Shown in pieces: positions 35,159 to 43,489 of a stretch of 64,000 nt of DNA (its first letter is position 1; each line of letters opens with the position of its first letter). Both the position numbers and the translations under genes were made by a program. The DNA lies in the NCBI RefSeq assembly GCF_947496875.1, contig NZ_CANMEH010000004.1:186001-250000 (forward strand), given 5' to 3'. Under the pieces are notes generated by a model that saw nothing but the letters and a program-made list of their open reading frames with translations, did no database searches and had not been told where the DNA came from. The stretch is from an uncultured Paracoccus sp. GTDB lineage: Bacteria > Pseudomonadota > Alphaproteobacteria > Rhodobacterales > Rhodobacteraceae.

Positions 35159-36460
35159 ATGACCATTACCCGCAGAACGCTCGTCGCCTCGGGCGCGGCG
35201 CTTGCCACAGGCCTGTTGCTGTCAGGAACGGCTCTCGCACAGGACTTCAGCGGTCCGTTCACGCCCGAAGAGGGCGCCAGCCTGCGCCTGCTGCGCTGGG
35301 TGCCCTTCGTCAAGGGCGACGAGGAGACCTGGAACCAGCTGACCAAGGAATTCACCGACGCGACGGGTGTCGAGGTCCGGATCGACCAGGAAAGCTGGGA
35401 AGACGTGCGCCCGAAAGCCGCGGTGGCCGCCAATGTCGGGTCCGGCCCGGACATCGTGATGGGCTGGTTCGACGACCCCTTCCAGTATCCAGACAAGCTG
35501 GTCGACGTGACCGACCTGGCCACGACCTTGGGCGAACGGTCGGGCGGCTGGTATCCGGGTCCGCAAAGCTACGGGATGCACGAGGACAAGTGGATCGCGA
35601 TTCCGATCGCAGTCATCGGCAACGCCGTCGTGTATCGCGACAGCATGGTCAAGGCGGCCGGCTTCGAGGAATTCCCGCAGGACACCGAAGGGTTCCTGAA
35701 CCTCGTCAAGGCGCTGAAGGAAAACGGCACGCCGGCCGGGTTCCCGCACGGCAAGGCGGTCGGGGATGGCAACAACTACGCCCACTGGCTGTTGTGGAGC
35801 CATGGCGCCAAGGCCGTCGACGAGAATGGCGAGGTCACCATCAACAGCCCCGAGACCAAGGCCGCGATCGAGTATGCCACCCAGCTCTACGAGAACTTCA
35901 TTCCGGGCACGGAAAGCTGGCTGGACATCAACAACAACCGGGCCTTCCTGGCAGGTGAGGTGGCGCTGACCGCGAACGGCGTCTCGGTCTACTACGCCGC
36001 CGCCAACGACCCGGCGATGAAGGAGATCGCCGACGACATCCGGACCACGAACTTCCCGATCGGACCGGTGGGCGAAAGCGTCGAGCTGCACCAGATCAGC
36101 TCGCTGATGATCTTCGATCACACCCCGTACCCGAACGCCGCCAAGGCCTATGTCGAGTGGATGCTCCGGCCGGAAAACTACAACCGCTGGATCGAAGGCG
36201 CCTCGGCCTATGTCGCGCCGACGCTCAAGGCGTTTTCGGACAATCCGGTCTGGGAGGCGCATCCGGTGCACGCGCCGTATCAGAAGGCGTCCGAGAACCT
36301 GCGTGCCAACGGCTATGCGGGCCCGCTGGGTGCCGCATCGGCCGGCGCCATGGCTGACTATGTGCTCGTCGACATGTTCGCCGAAGCGGTGACCGGCCAG
36401 CGCACCCCCGAAGAAGCCATGGAGAACGCCGAGCGGCGGCTGCAGCGCTACTATCGCTGA
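35159..36460 (+). CDS. Extracellular sugar-binding protein of the CUT1 ABC transporter
   Basis: 433 residues from ATG 35159, preceded by GGAGGAGG. Signal: MTITRRTLVASGAALATGLL with twin Arg, possibly Tat-exported; cleavage likely after ALA near residue 27. SGPDIVMGWFDDPFQYPDKL and LLWSHGAKAVDENG fit a family 1 (UgpB/MalE-like) solute-binding protein. Substrate unknown; neighbouring DenD, lactonase and GntR genes suggest a sugar acid, lactone or related carbohydrate. Confidence 0.92.
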   Translation: MTITRRTLVASGAALATGLLLSGTALAQDFSGPFTPEEGASLRLLRWVPFVKGDEETWNQLTKEFTDATGVEVRIDQESWEDVRPKAAVAANVGSGPDIVMGWFDDPFQYPDKLVDVTDLATTLGERSGGWYPGPQSYGMHEDKWIAIPIAVIGNAVVYRDSMVKAAGFEEFPQDTEGFLNLVKALKENGTPAGFPHGKAVGDGNNYAHWLLWSHGAKAVDENGEVTINSPETKAAIEYATQLYENFIPGTESWLDINNNRAFLAGEVALTANGVSVYYAAANDPAMKEIADDIRTTNFPIGPVGESVELHQISSLMIFDHTPYPNAAKAYVEWMLRPENYNRWIEGASAYVAPTLKAFSDNPVWEAHPVHAPYQKASENLRANGYAGPLGAASAGAMADYVLVDMFAEAVTGQRTPEEAMENAERRLQRYYR

Positions 36461-36471
36461 TCCCTGACCTC

Positions 36472-36498
36472 GGGTCGCGCGGCGAAGCCGCGCGACCC
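36472..36498 (+). promoter_or_regulatory. Strong hairpin between binding-protein and permease genes
   Basis: GGGTCGCGCGGC (36472-36483), loop GAA, then GCCGCGCGACCC: a perfect 12-bp stem 11 nt after the stop of the binding-protein gene. There is no T-run, so it is more likely an mRNA-stabilising or partial-attenuation element. Such structures keep binding-protein levels above permease levels in ABC operons. Confidence 0.75.
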
Positions 36499-36523
36499 AT
36501 CTTCGCTGCAGGAGACGACGCCA

Positions 36524-37465
36524 ATGGCCCATGACGAAGCTGCTGCCGTGCCGGTCCCGCGCCGTCCCGCGCTGCGTCGGTTCCTGGAAAGCCGCAACGG
36601 CCTCGGCCTGCTGTTCATGCTGCCGGCCGCGGTGTTCCTGCTGTGCTTCCTGACCTATCCGCTTGGCCTCGGCGTATGGCTGGGCTTCACGGACACCAAG
36701 ATCGGCCGCACCGGTGTCTTTGTCGGGCTGGAAAACTATGCTTGGCTGTTCGACGATCCGGTGTTCTGGCTGTCGGTGTTCAACACGCTGATCTACACCG
36801 TGGTGGCATCGATCGCGAAGTTCGCGCTGGGGCTGTGGCTGGCGCTGCTGCTGAACCGCAATCTCCCGATGAAGAAGTTCTTTCGCGCGGTCATCCTGCT
36901 GCCGTGGGTCGTGCCCACGGTGCTGTCGGCGATGGCATTCTGGTGGATCTTCGATTCCCAGTTCTCGATCATCTCGTGGGTGCTGATGAAGTGGGGGGTG
37001 ATCTCGCAGCCGATCAACTTCCTGGGCGATCCGTGGACCGCGCGGTGGTCGGTGATCGCCGCCAATGTCTGGCGCGGCATCCCGTTCGTTGCCATCTCGC
37101 TGCTGGCCGGGCTGCAGACCATTCCGCAGTCGCTGAACGAGGCTGCGGCCATTGACGGGGCGACCCGCTGGCAGATGTTCACCAAGGTGACGCTGCCGCT
37201 GCTGACCCCGATCATCGCGGTGGTCATGACCTTTTCGGTGCTGTTCACCTTCACGGATTTCCAGCTGATCTACGTGCTGACCCGCGGCGGGCCGGTGAAC
37301 GCGACGCATCTCATGGCCACGCTGTCGTTCCAGCGCGCCATCCCGGGCGGGCAACTGGGCGAGGGCGCAGCGATCGCCGTTGCGATGATCCCGTTCCTGC
37401 TGGCCGCGATCCTGTTCAGCTTTTTCGGTCTGCAACGCCGCAGGTGGCAGCAGGGCAACGACTGA
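36524..37465 (+). CDS. Sugar ABC transporter permease 1 (UgpA/MalF type)
   Basis: 313 residues, six membrane segments after a hydrophilic N-terminus. The ATPase-coupling EAA loop reads EAAAIDGATRWQMFTKVTLP, and LPWVVPTVLSAMAFWWIF matches CUT1 permeases. GGAG lies just upstream of ATG 36524. It is followed by permease 2 after 9 bp. Confidence 0.94.
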   Translation: MAHDEAAAVPVPRRPALRRFLESRNGLGLLFMLPAAVFLLCFLTYPLGLGVWLGFTDTKIGRTGVFVGLENYAWLFDDPVFWLSVFNTLIYTVVASIAKFALGLWLALLLNRNLPMKKFFRAVILLPWVVPTVLSAMAFWWIFDSQFSIISWVLMKWGVISQPINFLGDPWTARWSVIAANVWRGIPFVAISLLAGLQTIPQSLNEAAAIDGATRWQMFTKVTLPLLTPIIAVVMTFSVLFTFTDFQLIYVLTRGGPVNATHLMATLSFQRAIPGGQLGEGAAIAVAMIPFLLAAILFSFFGLQRRRWQQGND

Positions 37466-37474
37466 GGGTTTACC

Positions 37475-38359
37475 ATGGCCAAGACCGCGCCCACCGACGA
37501 CCATTCCGAGGGGATGGACCATTTCGACAGCCGCGCGCGCCGGATTCTGACGCTGTGGTTGCCGCTGGCCTGCTTCGTCTTCGTGCTGCTGTTTCCGTTC
37601 TACTGGATGGCAATCACCGCCATCAAACCGAACTACCAGCTGACCGATTACGAAAACTACAGCCCGTTCTGGGTCGTCGAGCCGACCCTGCGGCACATCC
37701 GCTATCTGCTGTTCGAAACCACCTATCCGGCGTGGATGTGGAACACGATCGTGGTGTCGGTCGTCTCCACCGCGCTGGCGCTGGTGGCGTCGGTCTTTGC
37801 CGCCTACGCGATCGAGCGGCTGCGCTTTCGCGGGGCGCGGATGACCGGCCTGCTGATCTTTCTGGCCTATCTCGTCCCACCGTCGATCCTATTCATTCCA
37901 CTGGCGGTCATCGTTTTCCAGGTCGGGATCTTCGACAGCAAGCTGGCCCTGATCCTGACCTACCCGACCTTCCTGATCCCGTTCTGCACCTGGCTGCTGA
38001 TGGGATATTTCAGGTCGATCCCCTACGAGCTCGAGGAATCGGCGTTGGTGGACGGCGCCACTCGCTGGCAGATCCTGACCAAGATCGTGCTGCCGCTGTC
38101 GGTCCCGGGACTGATCTCGGCGGGCATCTTTGCCTTCACGCTGTCGTGGAACGAGTTCATCTATGCGCTGACTTTCATTTCGAGCAGCGAGAACAAGACG
38201 GTTCCGGTCGGGGTGCTGACGGAACTGGTGCGCGGCGACATCTATGAATGGGGCGCGCTGATGTCGGGGGCGCTGCTGGGATCGCTGCCGGTGGTGATCC
38301 TGTATTCCTTCTTTGTCGACTACTACGTCTCGTCGATGACGGGGGCGGTGAAGGAGTAA
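37475..38359 (+). CDS. Sugar ABC transporter permease 2 (UgpE/MalG type)
   Basis: 294 residues with six membrane segments. The EAA loop reads EESALVDGATRWQILTKIVLP. AYLVPPSILFIPLAVIVFQ and FTLSWNEFIYALTFISS are MalG-like features. Last gene of the rightward operon; it converges with the SDR gene. Confidence 0.94.
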   Translation: MAKTAPTDDHSEGMDHFDSRARRILTLWLPLACFVFVLLFPFYWMAITAIKPNYQLTDYENYSPFWVVEPTLRHIRYLLFETTYPAWMWNTIVVSVVSTALALVASVFAAYAIERLRFRGARMTGLLIFLAYLVPPSILFIPLAVIVFQVGIFDSKLALILTYPTFLIPFCTWLLMGYFRSIPYELEESALVDGATRWQILTKIVLPLSVPGLISAGIFAFTLSWNEFIYALTFISSSENKTVPVGVLTELVRGDIYEWGALMSGALLGSLPVVILYSFFVDYYVSSMTGAVKE

Positions 38360-38405
38360 CGGGCCGCCCGATCTCTGCGGTGGACGGGCCCGCGCCGCGC
38401 CCCGT

Positions 38406-39140
38406 TCAGTAGGTCGCCCGGCCGCCCGAGATGTCGAACACCGCACCGGTTGAAAACGAGCAGTCCTCGGATGCCAGCCACGCGACCAGTGCGGCGACCT
38501 CGTCGGGCTCCAGGAACCGGTTCAGGGGGATGCGGGCCAGCATGTAGTCGATATGACTTTGCGCCATCTGGTCGAAGATCGGTGTCCGCGCCGCGGCCGG
38601 CGTGACGCAGTTGGCGATGACCCCTGTCCCGGCCAGCTCCTTGCCCAGCGACTTGGTCAGCGCGATCAGCCCGGCCTTCGAGGCCGAGTAGTGGGCGGCG
38701 TTCGGATTGCCTTCCTTTCCCGCGACCGAGGCGATGTTAATGATGCGCCCATAGCCCCGTTCGACCATGCCGGGGATCAGGGCCCGGCATATCACGAAGG
38801 GCGCGTTCAGGTTGACCTCGACGACCTGCCGCCAGATCGCGGGATCCAGCTCTGTCACCGGGCCGTTCCCTCCGGTGATGCCGGCGTTGTTGACCAGGAT
38901 GTCCACCTCGCCGGCTGCCCGGGCGGCGTCGGCCACCGCGGCATCATCGGCCAGGTCCAGGCAGCGGCCCTGCGCCGCATCGCCCAGCTCCGCCACCGCG
39001 GCCGACAGGGTCGCGTCCTGCATGTCCCACAGGATCACCGACGCGCCGCTGGCGACGAACCGCCGGGCGATCGCCAGTCCGATCCCCTGCGCCCCGCCGG
39101 TGATGACGGCGCGCCGCCCCTCAAGATCGATCCGGTTCAT
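38406..39140 (-). CDS. Short-chain dehydrogenase/reductase (classical SDR)
   Basis: 244 residues from ATG 39140 (GGGAG 8 nt upstream). TGGAQGIG near 14-21, NNAG at 84-87, catalytic Ser138, Tyr151 and Lys155 (YSASK), and the ending GAVFDISGGRATY typical of FabG-like sugar dehydrogenases. Third gene of the leftward operon denD-gntR-SDR. A role in oxidising the sugar or sugar acid imported by the ABC transporter is inferred from context. Confidence 0.9.
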   Translation of the reverse strand: MNRIDLEGRRAVITGGAQGIGLAIARRFVASGASVILWDMQDATLSAAVAELGDAAQGRCLDLADDAAVADAARAAGEVDILVNNAGITGGNGPVTELDPAIWRQVVEVNLNAPFVICRALIPGMVERGYGRIINIASVAGKEGNPNAAHYSASKAGLIALTKSLGKELAGTGVIANCVTPAAARTPIFDQMAQSHIDYMLARIPLNRFLEPDEVAALVAWLASEDCSFSTGAVFDISGGRATY

Positions 39141-39165
39141 CGGTGTTGCTCCCTGCTGTTGCATG

Positions 39166-39897
39166 TCACGCCGCGCCGGATCCGAGCCGGGCGCGCAGCA
39201 GCTCGACCTGCTGCGCATCCGCCCGGTCGCGATGCTGCTGATGGGTTCGCCGCGCGGCCTCGACGTCCCGCGCGGCGATGGCGGCCAGCATCGCGCGGTG
39301 TTCCAGGTCCGATTGCACCGGGGCGGGACGCAGCGGTAGGATCAGCAGCCGTGCCCGGTATTGCTGGCCCCAGTATTCCCCCAGTGTGCGCAGCAGCCGC
39401 GGATTCCCGCACAGCGCGACGATGGTCGAATGCAGATCGTCGTCCATGTCGGACCAGCGGGCGATGTCGCCGGCGGCGGTGAGCCGCTCCATTCGCGACA
39501 GCATCTGTTGCAGATGCGCCAGCTCCTCGTCGGTCAGGCCGCGGCGGGCGACCAGTTCGACGGCCCGGATCTCCAGGGCAGAGAAGACGTCGAGGATGTC
39601 GCGGACGTCCTCGGGCGACACGGTGCGAACGGTGATGCCGTGGCGGGGGCGGATGTCGATCAGCCCCTCTTCCGCCAGCTTGATTGTCGCCTCGCGCACC
39701 GGTGTCCGGGACAGGCCGAGCAGCGCCGCGAGTTCGGTTTCCAGCAGCGTGGTGCCCGGGGCCAGCCGGCCGGTGAGGATGCGATGGCGCAGATCCTGAT
39801 AGGCCCTGTCGCGTGCTGACAGTCCCGGCGCCGCCGTGGGACCCGGCCCGGGTCGGGCGGCCCGCCTGGCGCGTCGGGTCAGCGCCTCGGTCGGCAT
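39166..39897 (-). CDS. GntR-family transcriptional regulator, FCD subfamily
   Basis: 243 residues. The winged helix (about 27-95) contains YQDLRHRILTGRLAPGTTLL and LLGLSRTPVREATIKLAEEG, the GntR DNA-binding signature. The FCD effector domain (about 105-225) has the Asp/His metal-binding pattern (DMDDDLHSTIVALCGN, EHRAMLAAIAARD). Its ATG overlaps the denD stop (TGATG). FCD regulators recognise TGGTATACCA-like dyads, and such dyads occur at four promoters here, so it is the likely local repressor. Confidence 0.92.
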   Translation of the reverse strand: MPTEALTRRARRAARPGPGPTAAPGLSARDRAYQDLRHRILTGRLAPGTTLLETELAALLGLSRTPVREATIKLAEEGLIDIRPRHGITVRTVSPEDVRDILDVFSALEIRAVELVARRGLTDEELAHLQQMLSRMERLTAAGDIARWSDMDDDLHSTIVALCGNPRLLRTLGEYWGQQYRARLLILPLRPAPVQSDLEHRAMLAAIAARDVEAARRTHQQHRDRADAQQVELLRARLGSGAA

Positions 39898-40880
39898 CAG
39901 CCGCTCTCGGGCCGAGCGCCGGTATCGCGGATATGGGCCCGGATGATGTCGTGAAAGCTGGCATCCGCGACGAAGCCGTGCTGCATGGCCCGCGCGGGAT
40001 CGAAATCGCGCGGCCAGCCGGCGACGATGCCGCGGATCGTCTCGTCCGGTTCGCGGCGGACCAGGGCGGTCGTTTGCGGACCGGCCACATCCTCCAGCGC
40101 GGCCAGCATCTCGCCCACCGTCACCGACAGGCCAGGCATGTTCAGGCAGCGCCGGGCGCCCAGCGGCGCCAAATCCATCGTGGCCGCGTGCAGCAGGAAT
40201 CCCAAGGCCGAGGCCGGGCTCGCGACCCAGTGGCGCACGTTATCCTCGACTGGCAGGATCGCCTCTTGACCCGCCAGCGGCTCGCGGATGATCCCTGAGA
40301 AGAACCCGGAGGCGGCCTTGTTCGGCTTGCCCGGGCGCACGACGATGGTTGGCAGGCGCAGGCCGATGCCGTCGAATATGCCCCGGCGCGAATAATCGTT
40401 CAGCAGCAGCTCGCCGATCATCTTCTGGGTGCCGTAGCTGGTCATCGGGGCGGTGATGTAGGTGTCGGTGATCGGGTCCTCGAAGGGGGCGCCGAAGACG
40501 GCGACGGACGACGTATACACAACGCGCGGATGGTAGTCGGGCTGGGCGCGGATCGCCTCGAACAGCAGGCGGGTGCCGTCCAGGTTGATGCGGTAGCCCT
40601 TGTCGAAATCCGCCTCGGCCTCGCCCGACACCACCGCGGCGAGGTGGAAGATGACGTCGGGGCGGTCGCCGATCAGCTGGTCCACCGTTGCGGGGTCGGC
40701 GATGTCGCCTTCACGGATCGACAGGCGGACGGCGGATGATCCGGCGTCCAGGTCGGCCGGGACCACGTCGAAGGCGGTCAGGTCGGTGACCGTGCTGTCC
40801 CCCAGCTTACCGCTGTCCAGCAGGTGGCGCGCCAGCATCCGGCCCACCATCCCCGCCGCCCCGATCACCAGTACCTTCAT
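39897..40880 (-). CDS. denD: D-erythronate 2-dehydrogenase DenD (extended SDR)
   Basis: 327 residues from ATG 40880. NAD-binding GAAGMVG at 8-14 and active-site Ser125, Tyr149 and Lys153 (SYGTQKMIGELLLNDY). IGLRLPTIVVRPGKPNKAAS and VRHWVASPASALGFLLHAAT are signatures of the DenD group. DenD oxidises D-erythronate to 2-oxo-tetronate, feeding OtnI-OtnK-OtnC encoded 10 kb away in the same region. A TGTATACA dyad lies 34 bp upstream of the start. Confidence 0.9.
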   Translation of the reverse strand: MKVLVIGAAGMVGRMLARHLLDSGKLGDSTVTDLTAFDVVPADLDAGSSAVRLSIREGDIADPATVDQLIGDRPDVIFHLAAVVSGEAEADFDKGYRINLDGTRLLFEAIRAQPDYHPRVVYTSSVAVFGAPFEDPITDTYITAPMTSYGTQKMIGELLLNDYSRRGIFDGIGLRLPTIVVRPGKPNKAASGFFSGIIREPLAGQEAILPVEDNVRHWVASPASALGFLLHAATMDLAPLGARRCLNMPGLSVTVGEMLAALEDVAGPQTTALVRREPDETIRGIVAGWPRDFDPARAMQHGFVADASFHDIIRAHIRDTGARPESG

Positions 40881-40913
40881 GTCGCTGTCCCCGCCGCCAA
40901 GATCCCTTCGGGC

Positions 40914-40921
40914 TGTATACA
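40914..40921. promoter_or_regulatory. TGTATACA operator candidate upstream of denD
   Basis: Perfect 8-bp palindrome TGTATACA, 34 bp upstream of the denD start on the minus strand. A bound repressor here would overlap the expected promoter or start site. It shares the GTATAC core with the other candidate operators of this cluster. Confidence 0.55.
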
Positions 40922-41058
40922 TTGCGCGGCGGTGGCGGAAAAGTGTCCGGCGCAGAAAGATGCGACGTTCACGCATGGTTCATGCAGTTTTCATGATCCG
41001 TTCCGGTGCAACGGCAGCCCGGACGTCGGTCCCCGCAGGCCCTTGCCCGCCGGGCCGC

Positions 41059-41070
41059 ATGGTATACCAT
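41059..41070. promoter_or_regulatory. ATGGTATACCAT operator candidate
   Basis: Perfect 12-bp palindrome ATGGTATACCAT, 27 bp before the start of the beta-hydroxyacid dehydrogenase gene. It contains the full FCD-GntR-type dyad TGGTATACCA, the strongest of the four sites. Confidence 0.65.
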
Positions 41071-41097
41071 CGCCGCCAAACAGGGGAGGAAAGCGGC

Positions 41098-42024
41098 ATG
41101 GCGACACCGGAACGGATCGGATTCATCGGGGTGGGGTTCATGGGCCACGGCATGGCCAAGAACCTGATCCAGAAGGGGCATACGCTGCAGGTGATCGGCC
41201 ACCGCAATCGCGGCCCGGTCGACGACCTGATCGGGCAGGGGGCGACCGAGGCGACCAGCCCGGCGGCGATGGCGGCCGAGGTGGACATCATCCACATGTG
41301 CCTGCCGAACTCGGACGTGGTCGAGGCGGTGATGCGCGGCCCCGACGGGATCCTGGCCGGGGCCCGGCCGGGGCTGGTGGTGATCGACACCACGACCGCC
41401 GAACCCGGATCGACCGTGGCGCTGGCCGCCGAACTGAAGGCGAAGGGCGGCGATTACGTCGATGCGCCGCTGGGCCGCACCCCGAAGGAGGCCGAGGCCG
41501 GCACCCTGGACGCGATGGTCGGCTGCGACCCGGCGGTGCTGGAGCGGATCCGGCCGGTGATCGAATGCTGGGCCGCAAACATCAACCATGTCGGGCCGGT
41601 CGGATCGGCGCACAAGATGAAGCTGATCATGAACTTCATCGCGATGGGCTATGCGGCGCTCTATGCCGAGGCGCTGGCCATCGCCGCGCGGGCGGGGCTA
41701 AGCCCGCAGACGGTGCAGACGGTCATCGGGTCCAGCCGGATGTCGAACGGGTTCTTCGACACCTTCATGGCGGGCGCGGTGGGCCGCGACCGCGAGGTGC
41801 ACAAGTTCACCATCACCAACGCCGCCAAGGACCTGCGCTATGCGGCGATGATGGCGATGCAGGCGGGGGCGGCCAATCCGATGGGCGCCGCGATGCGCAA
41901 TGCCTTTGCCACCGCCGAGGCGATGGGCCACGGCGACAAGTTCGTACCCGAACTGGCCGACGTGGTGGCCGGGCTGAACGGGGTGGACCTGGCGGCAGAG
42001 GTGACCCGCGGCGGCAAGGGCTGA
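41098..42024 (+). CDS. NAD(P)-dependent beta-hydroxyacid dehydrogenase (HIBADH/tartronate semialdehyde reductase family)
   Basis: 308 residues from ATG 41098 with GGGGAGGA upstream. GVGFMG at 11-16 and catalytic Lys175 in GSAHKMKLIMNF are present. The substrate loop reads DAPLGRTPKEAEAG instead of the usual DAPVSGG seen in ltnD of the same window, marking a different subgroup with another substrate. It is controlled by its own promoter with a GTATAC palindrome. The substrate is probably a sugar-acid-derived 2- or 3-hydroxyacid. Confidence 0.87.
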   Translation: MATPERIGFIGVGFMGHGMAKNLIQKGHTLQVIGHRNRGPVDDLIGQGATEATSPAAMAAEVDIIHMCLPNSDVVEAVMRGPDGILAGARPGLVVIDTTTAEPGSTVALAAELKAKGGDYVDAPLGRTPKEAEAGTLDAMVGCDPAVLERIRPVIECWAANINHVGPVGSAHKMKLIMNFIAMGYAALYAEALAIAARAGLSPQTVQTVIGSSRMSNGFFDTFMAGAVGRDREVHKFTITNAAKDLRYAAMMAMQAGAANPMGAAMRNAFATAEAMGHGDKFVPELADVVAGLNGVDLAAEVTRGGKG

Positions 42025-42030
42025 CGCCCG

Positions 42031-42107
42031 CCACGGTCGGCCCGACCGTGGCCGTGGGACAGGGGCTGGGGGACCGGCCCCTGCGATGGGGCCCGTATGA
42101 CGGGCCC
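42031..42107. terminator. Three consecutive hairpins between convergent genes
   Basis: CCACGGTCG/CGACCGTGG (42031-42051, loop GCC), AGGGGC/GCCCCT (42061-42082) and GGGCCCG/CGGGCCC (42089-42107, loop TATGA) are perfect stems. They fill the 100-bp gap between the dehydrogenase gene and the convergent lactonase gene. They likely act as a bidirectional terminator, although T-runs are absent. Confidence 0.65.
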
Positions 42108-42124
42108 GCACCAGGCAGGTTCGG

Positions 42125-43339
42125 TCAGGCGGGCCCGGCGCCCTGGGTGGCGGTGGGCAGCGCGTAGAGCGACTGGCTGGCCGCCATGAACAGCACGTTG
42201 CGCTTGGGCCCGCCGAAGCACAGATTGCCGCAGACCTCAGGCAGGCGGATCCGGCCCAGCAGCAGCCCGTCGGGCGACCAGCAGGTCACGCCACTGTAGC
42301 CGACCGCGCGGCCGGCGTTGCTGGACGCCCACAGATTGCCATAGACGTCGCAGCGCACCCCGTCGGGGCCGCATTTCACGCCGTCGACGACGCAGTCGGA
42401 AAACAGCCGCCCGTTCGACGCGGTGCCGTCATCGGCGATGTCGAAGACGTGGATGTCACCCTTGCCGCCCTCGCCCGTGTCGCCCGGACCCTTGCCAGTG
42501 CTGGCGACGTAGAGACGCCGGCCGTCGGGCGAGAAGCACAGGCCGTTCGGGTCGGGCACCTGGACCTCTTCGACCATCCGGGTGATCGTGCCGTCGGTGG
42601 CGATCCGGTAGACGCCGTGCGCCATCTCGCGCTGCGCCTCGCCGATTTCGGGCGGCTGGCCCAGGCGATTGTTGATCAGACCCTCGGGGTTGGTGGGTCC
42701 GCCCGCCGCATCGGGGGCGCCCTCGTAGAGCTGTCCGCCATAGGGCGGGTCGGTGAACCAGATGCTGCCGTCGAGATGTTCGACCACGTCGTTGGGGGAA
42801 TTGAAGCGCTTGCCCTCGAACCGGTCGGCGAGGATCGACACCGATCCGTCGAGTTCATAGCGGACCACCCGCCGGGTCAGATGCTCGCAGGTCAGCTGCC
42901 GGCCGGACCTGTCGAAGCTGTTGCCGTTGGAGTTGTTCGACGGTGCCCGGAAGACGCTGACATGGCCGTCGTCGTCCAGCCAGCGCAGCTGCCGGTTGGC
43001 GGGGATGTCGGACCAGACCAGGAACTTGCCGACGCTGTTCCAGGCCGGCCCCTCGGACCACAGCGCACCGGTCCACAACCGCCTGATCGGCGCATTCGGC
43101 TGGGCGAGGCCGTTGAAGGACGGGTCCGCCGCGATCACGTCCGGGTCCCAGAAATAGACGTTCGGTTCCGCATCCGCCGCGAAGCTGCGGCGCGGCGTGG
43201 TGACGGTGCTGAGCGGTTCGGCCGCCTGCCCGCCCTGGGCCATGACCTGCCGGCTGCCGACCAGGACGGCCGCCCCACCCAGCCCGATCGACACCAGCGA
43301 CTGACGCCGGGTCAGGCCCGGCTTCTGCATCTTGGACAT
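42125..43339 (-). CDS. Exported SMP-30/gluconolactonase-family lactonase
   Basis: 404 residues from ATG 43339 (GGAGGAGGAG upstream). The N-terminus has a twin-arginine signal (TRRQSLVSIGLGGAAVLVG, cleavage after VMAQ near 35). The beta-propeller body has WSEGPAWNSVGKFLVWSDIP (metal-binding Glu), FNSPNDVVEHLDGSIWFTDP and DPNGLCFSPDGRRLYVAST, all SMP-30/SGL signatures. It should hydrolyse sugar lactones to aldonates in the periplasm. An operator-like palindrome lies 70 bp upstream. The product could feed TctC or the ABC importer. Confidence 0.9.
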   Translation of the reverse strand: MSKMQKPGLTRRQSLVSIGLGGAAVLVGSRQVMAQGGQAAEPLSTVTTPRRSFAADAEPNVYFWDPDVIAADPSFNGLAQPNAPIRRLWTGALWSEGPAWNSVGKFLVWSDIPANRQLRWLDDDGHVSVFRAPSNNSNGNSFDRSGRQLTCEHLTRRVVRYELDGSVSILADRFEGKRFNSPNDVVEHLDGSIWFTDPPYGGQLYEGAPDAAGGPTNPEGLINNRLGQPPEIGEAQREMAHGVYRIATDGTITRMVEEVQVPDPNGLCFSPDGRRLYVASTGKGPGDTGEGGKGDIHVFDIADDGTASNGRLFSDCVVDGVKCGPDGVRCDVYGNLWASSNAGRAVGYSGVTCWSPDGLLLGRIRLPEVCGNLCFGGPKRNVLFMAASQSLYALPTATQGAGPA

Positions 43340-43408
43340 CACCAAGTCTCCTCCTCCAAGGATCGCGACGCCGGCAGGTCCCCCTCGGCCCTGCGGCCGT
43401 CCGGCGGC

Positions 43409-43420
43409 ATGGTATACCAG
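43409..43420. promoter_or_regulatory. ATGGTATACCAG operator candidate upstream of the lactonase
   Basis: ATGGTATACCAG matches the 41059 palindrome at 11 of 12 positions and retains TGGTATACCA in full. It is 70 bp upstream of the lactonase start. Confidence 0.62.
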
Positions 43421-43489
43421 AACCGGGCCTCGCGGGAGTCGCATCGCGGAGGCGCGGCGGGTCCACGCCCATCGCCGCCGGGTGGCGCG

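Noticed and set aside
35222-37696. 824-residue reverse-strand open frame opposite the ABC transporter genes
   Set aside because: It is antisense to the binding-protein and permease genes, has low-complexity Arg/Gln/His-rich text with no domain, and arises from high-GC codon bias. Similar long antisense frames at 20651-22783 (opposite dxs/ispA) and 30743-32899 (opposite tctA/tctB) were rejected for the same reason.
40513-40518. GTATAC core inside denD, and another at 47034-47039 inside the paoC-like gene
   Set aside because: Both lie within coding sequence and follow from Val-Tyr-Thr or Glu-Tyr-Thr codons. They show the core alone can occur by chance, so only the intergenic copies were used as operator evidence.
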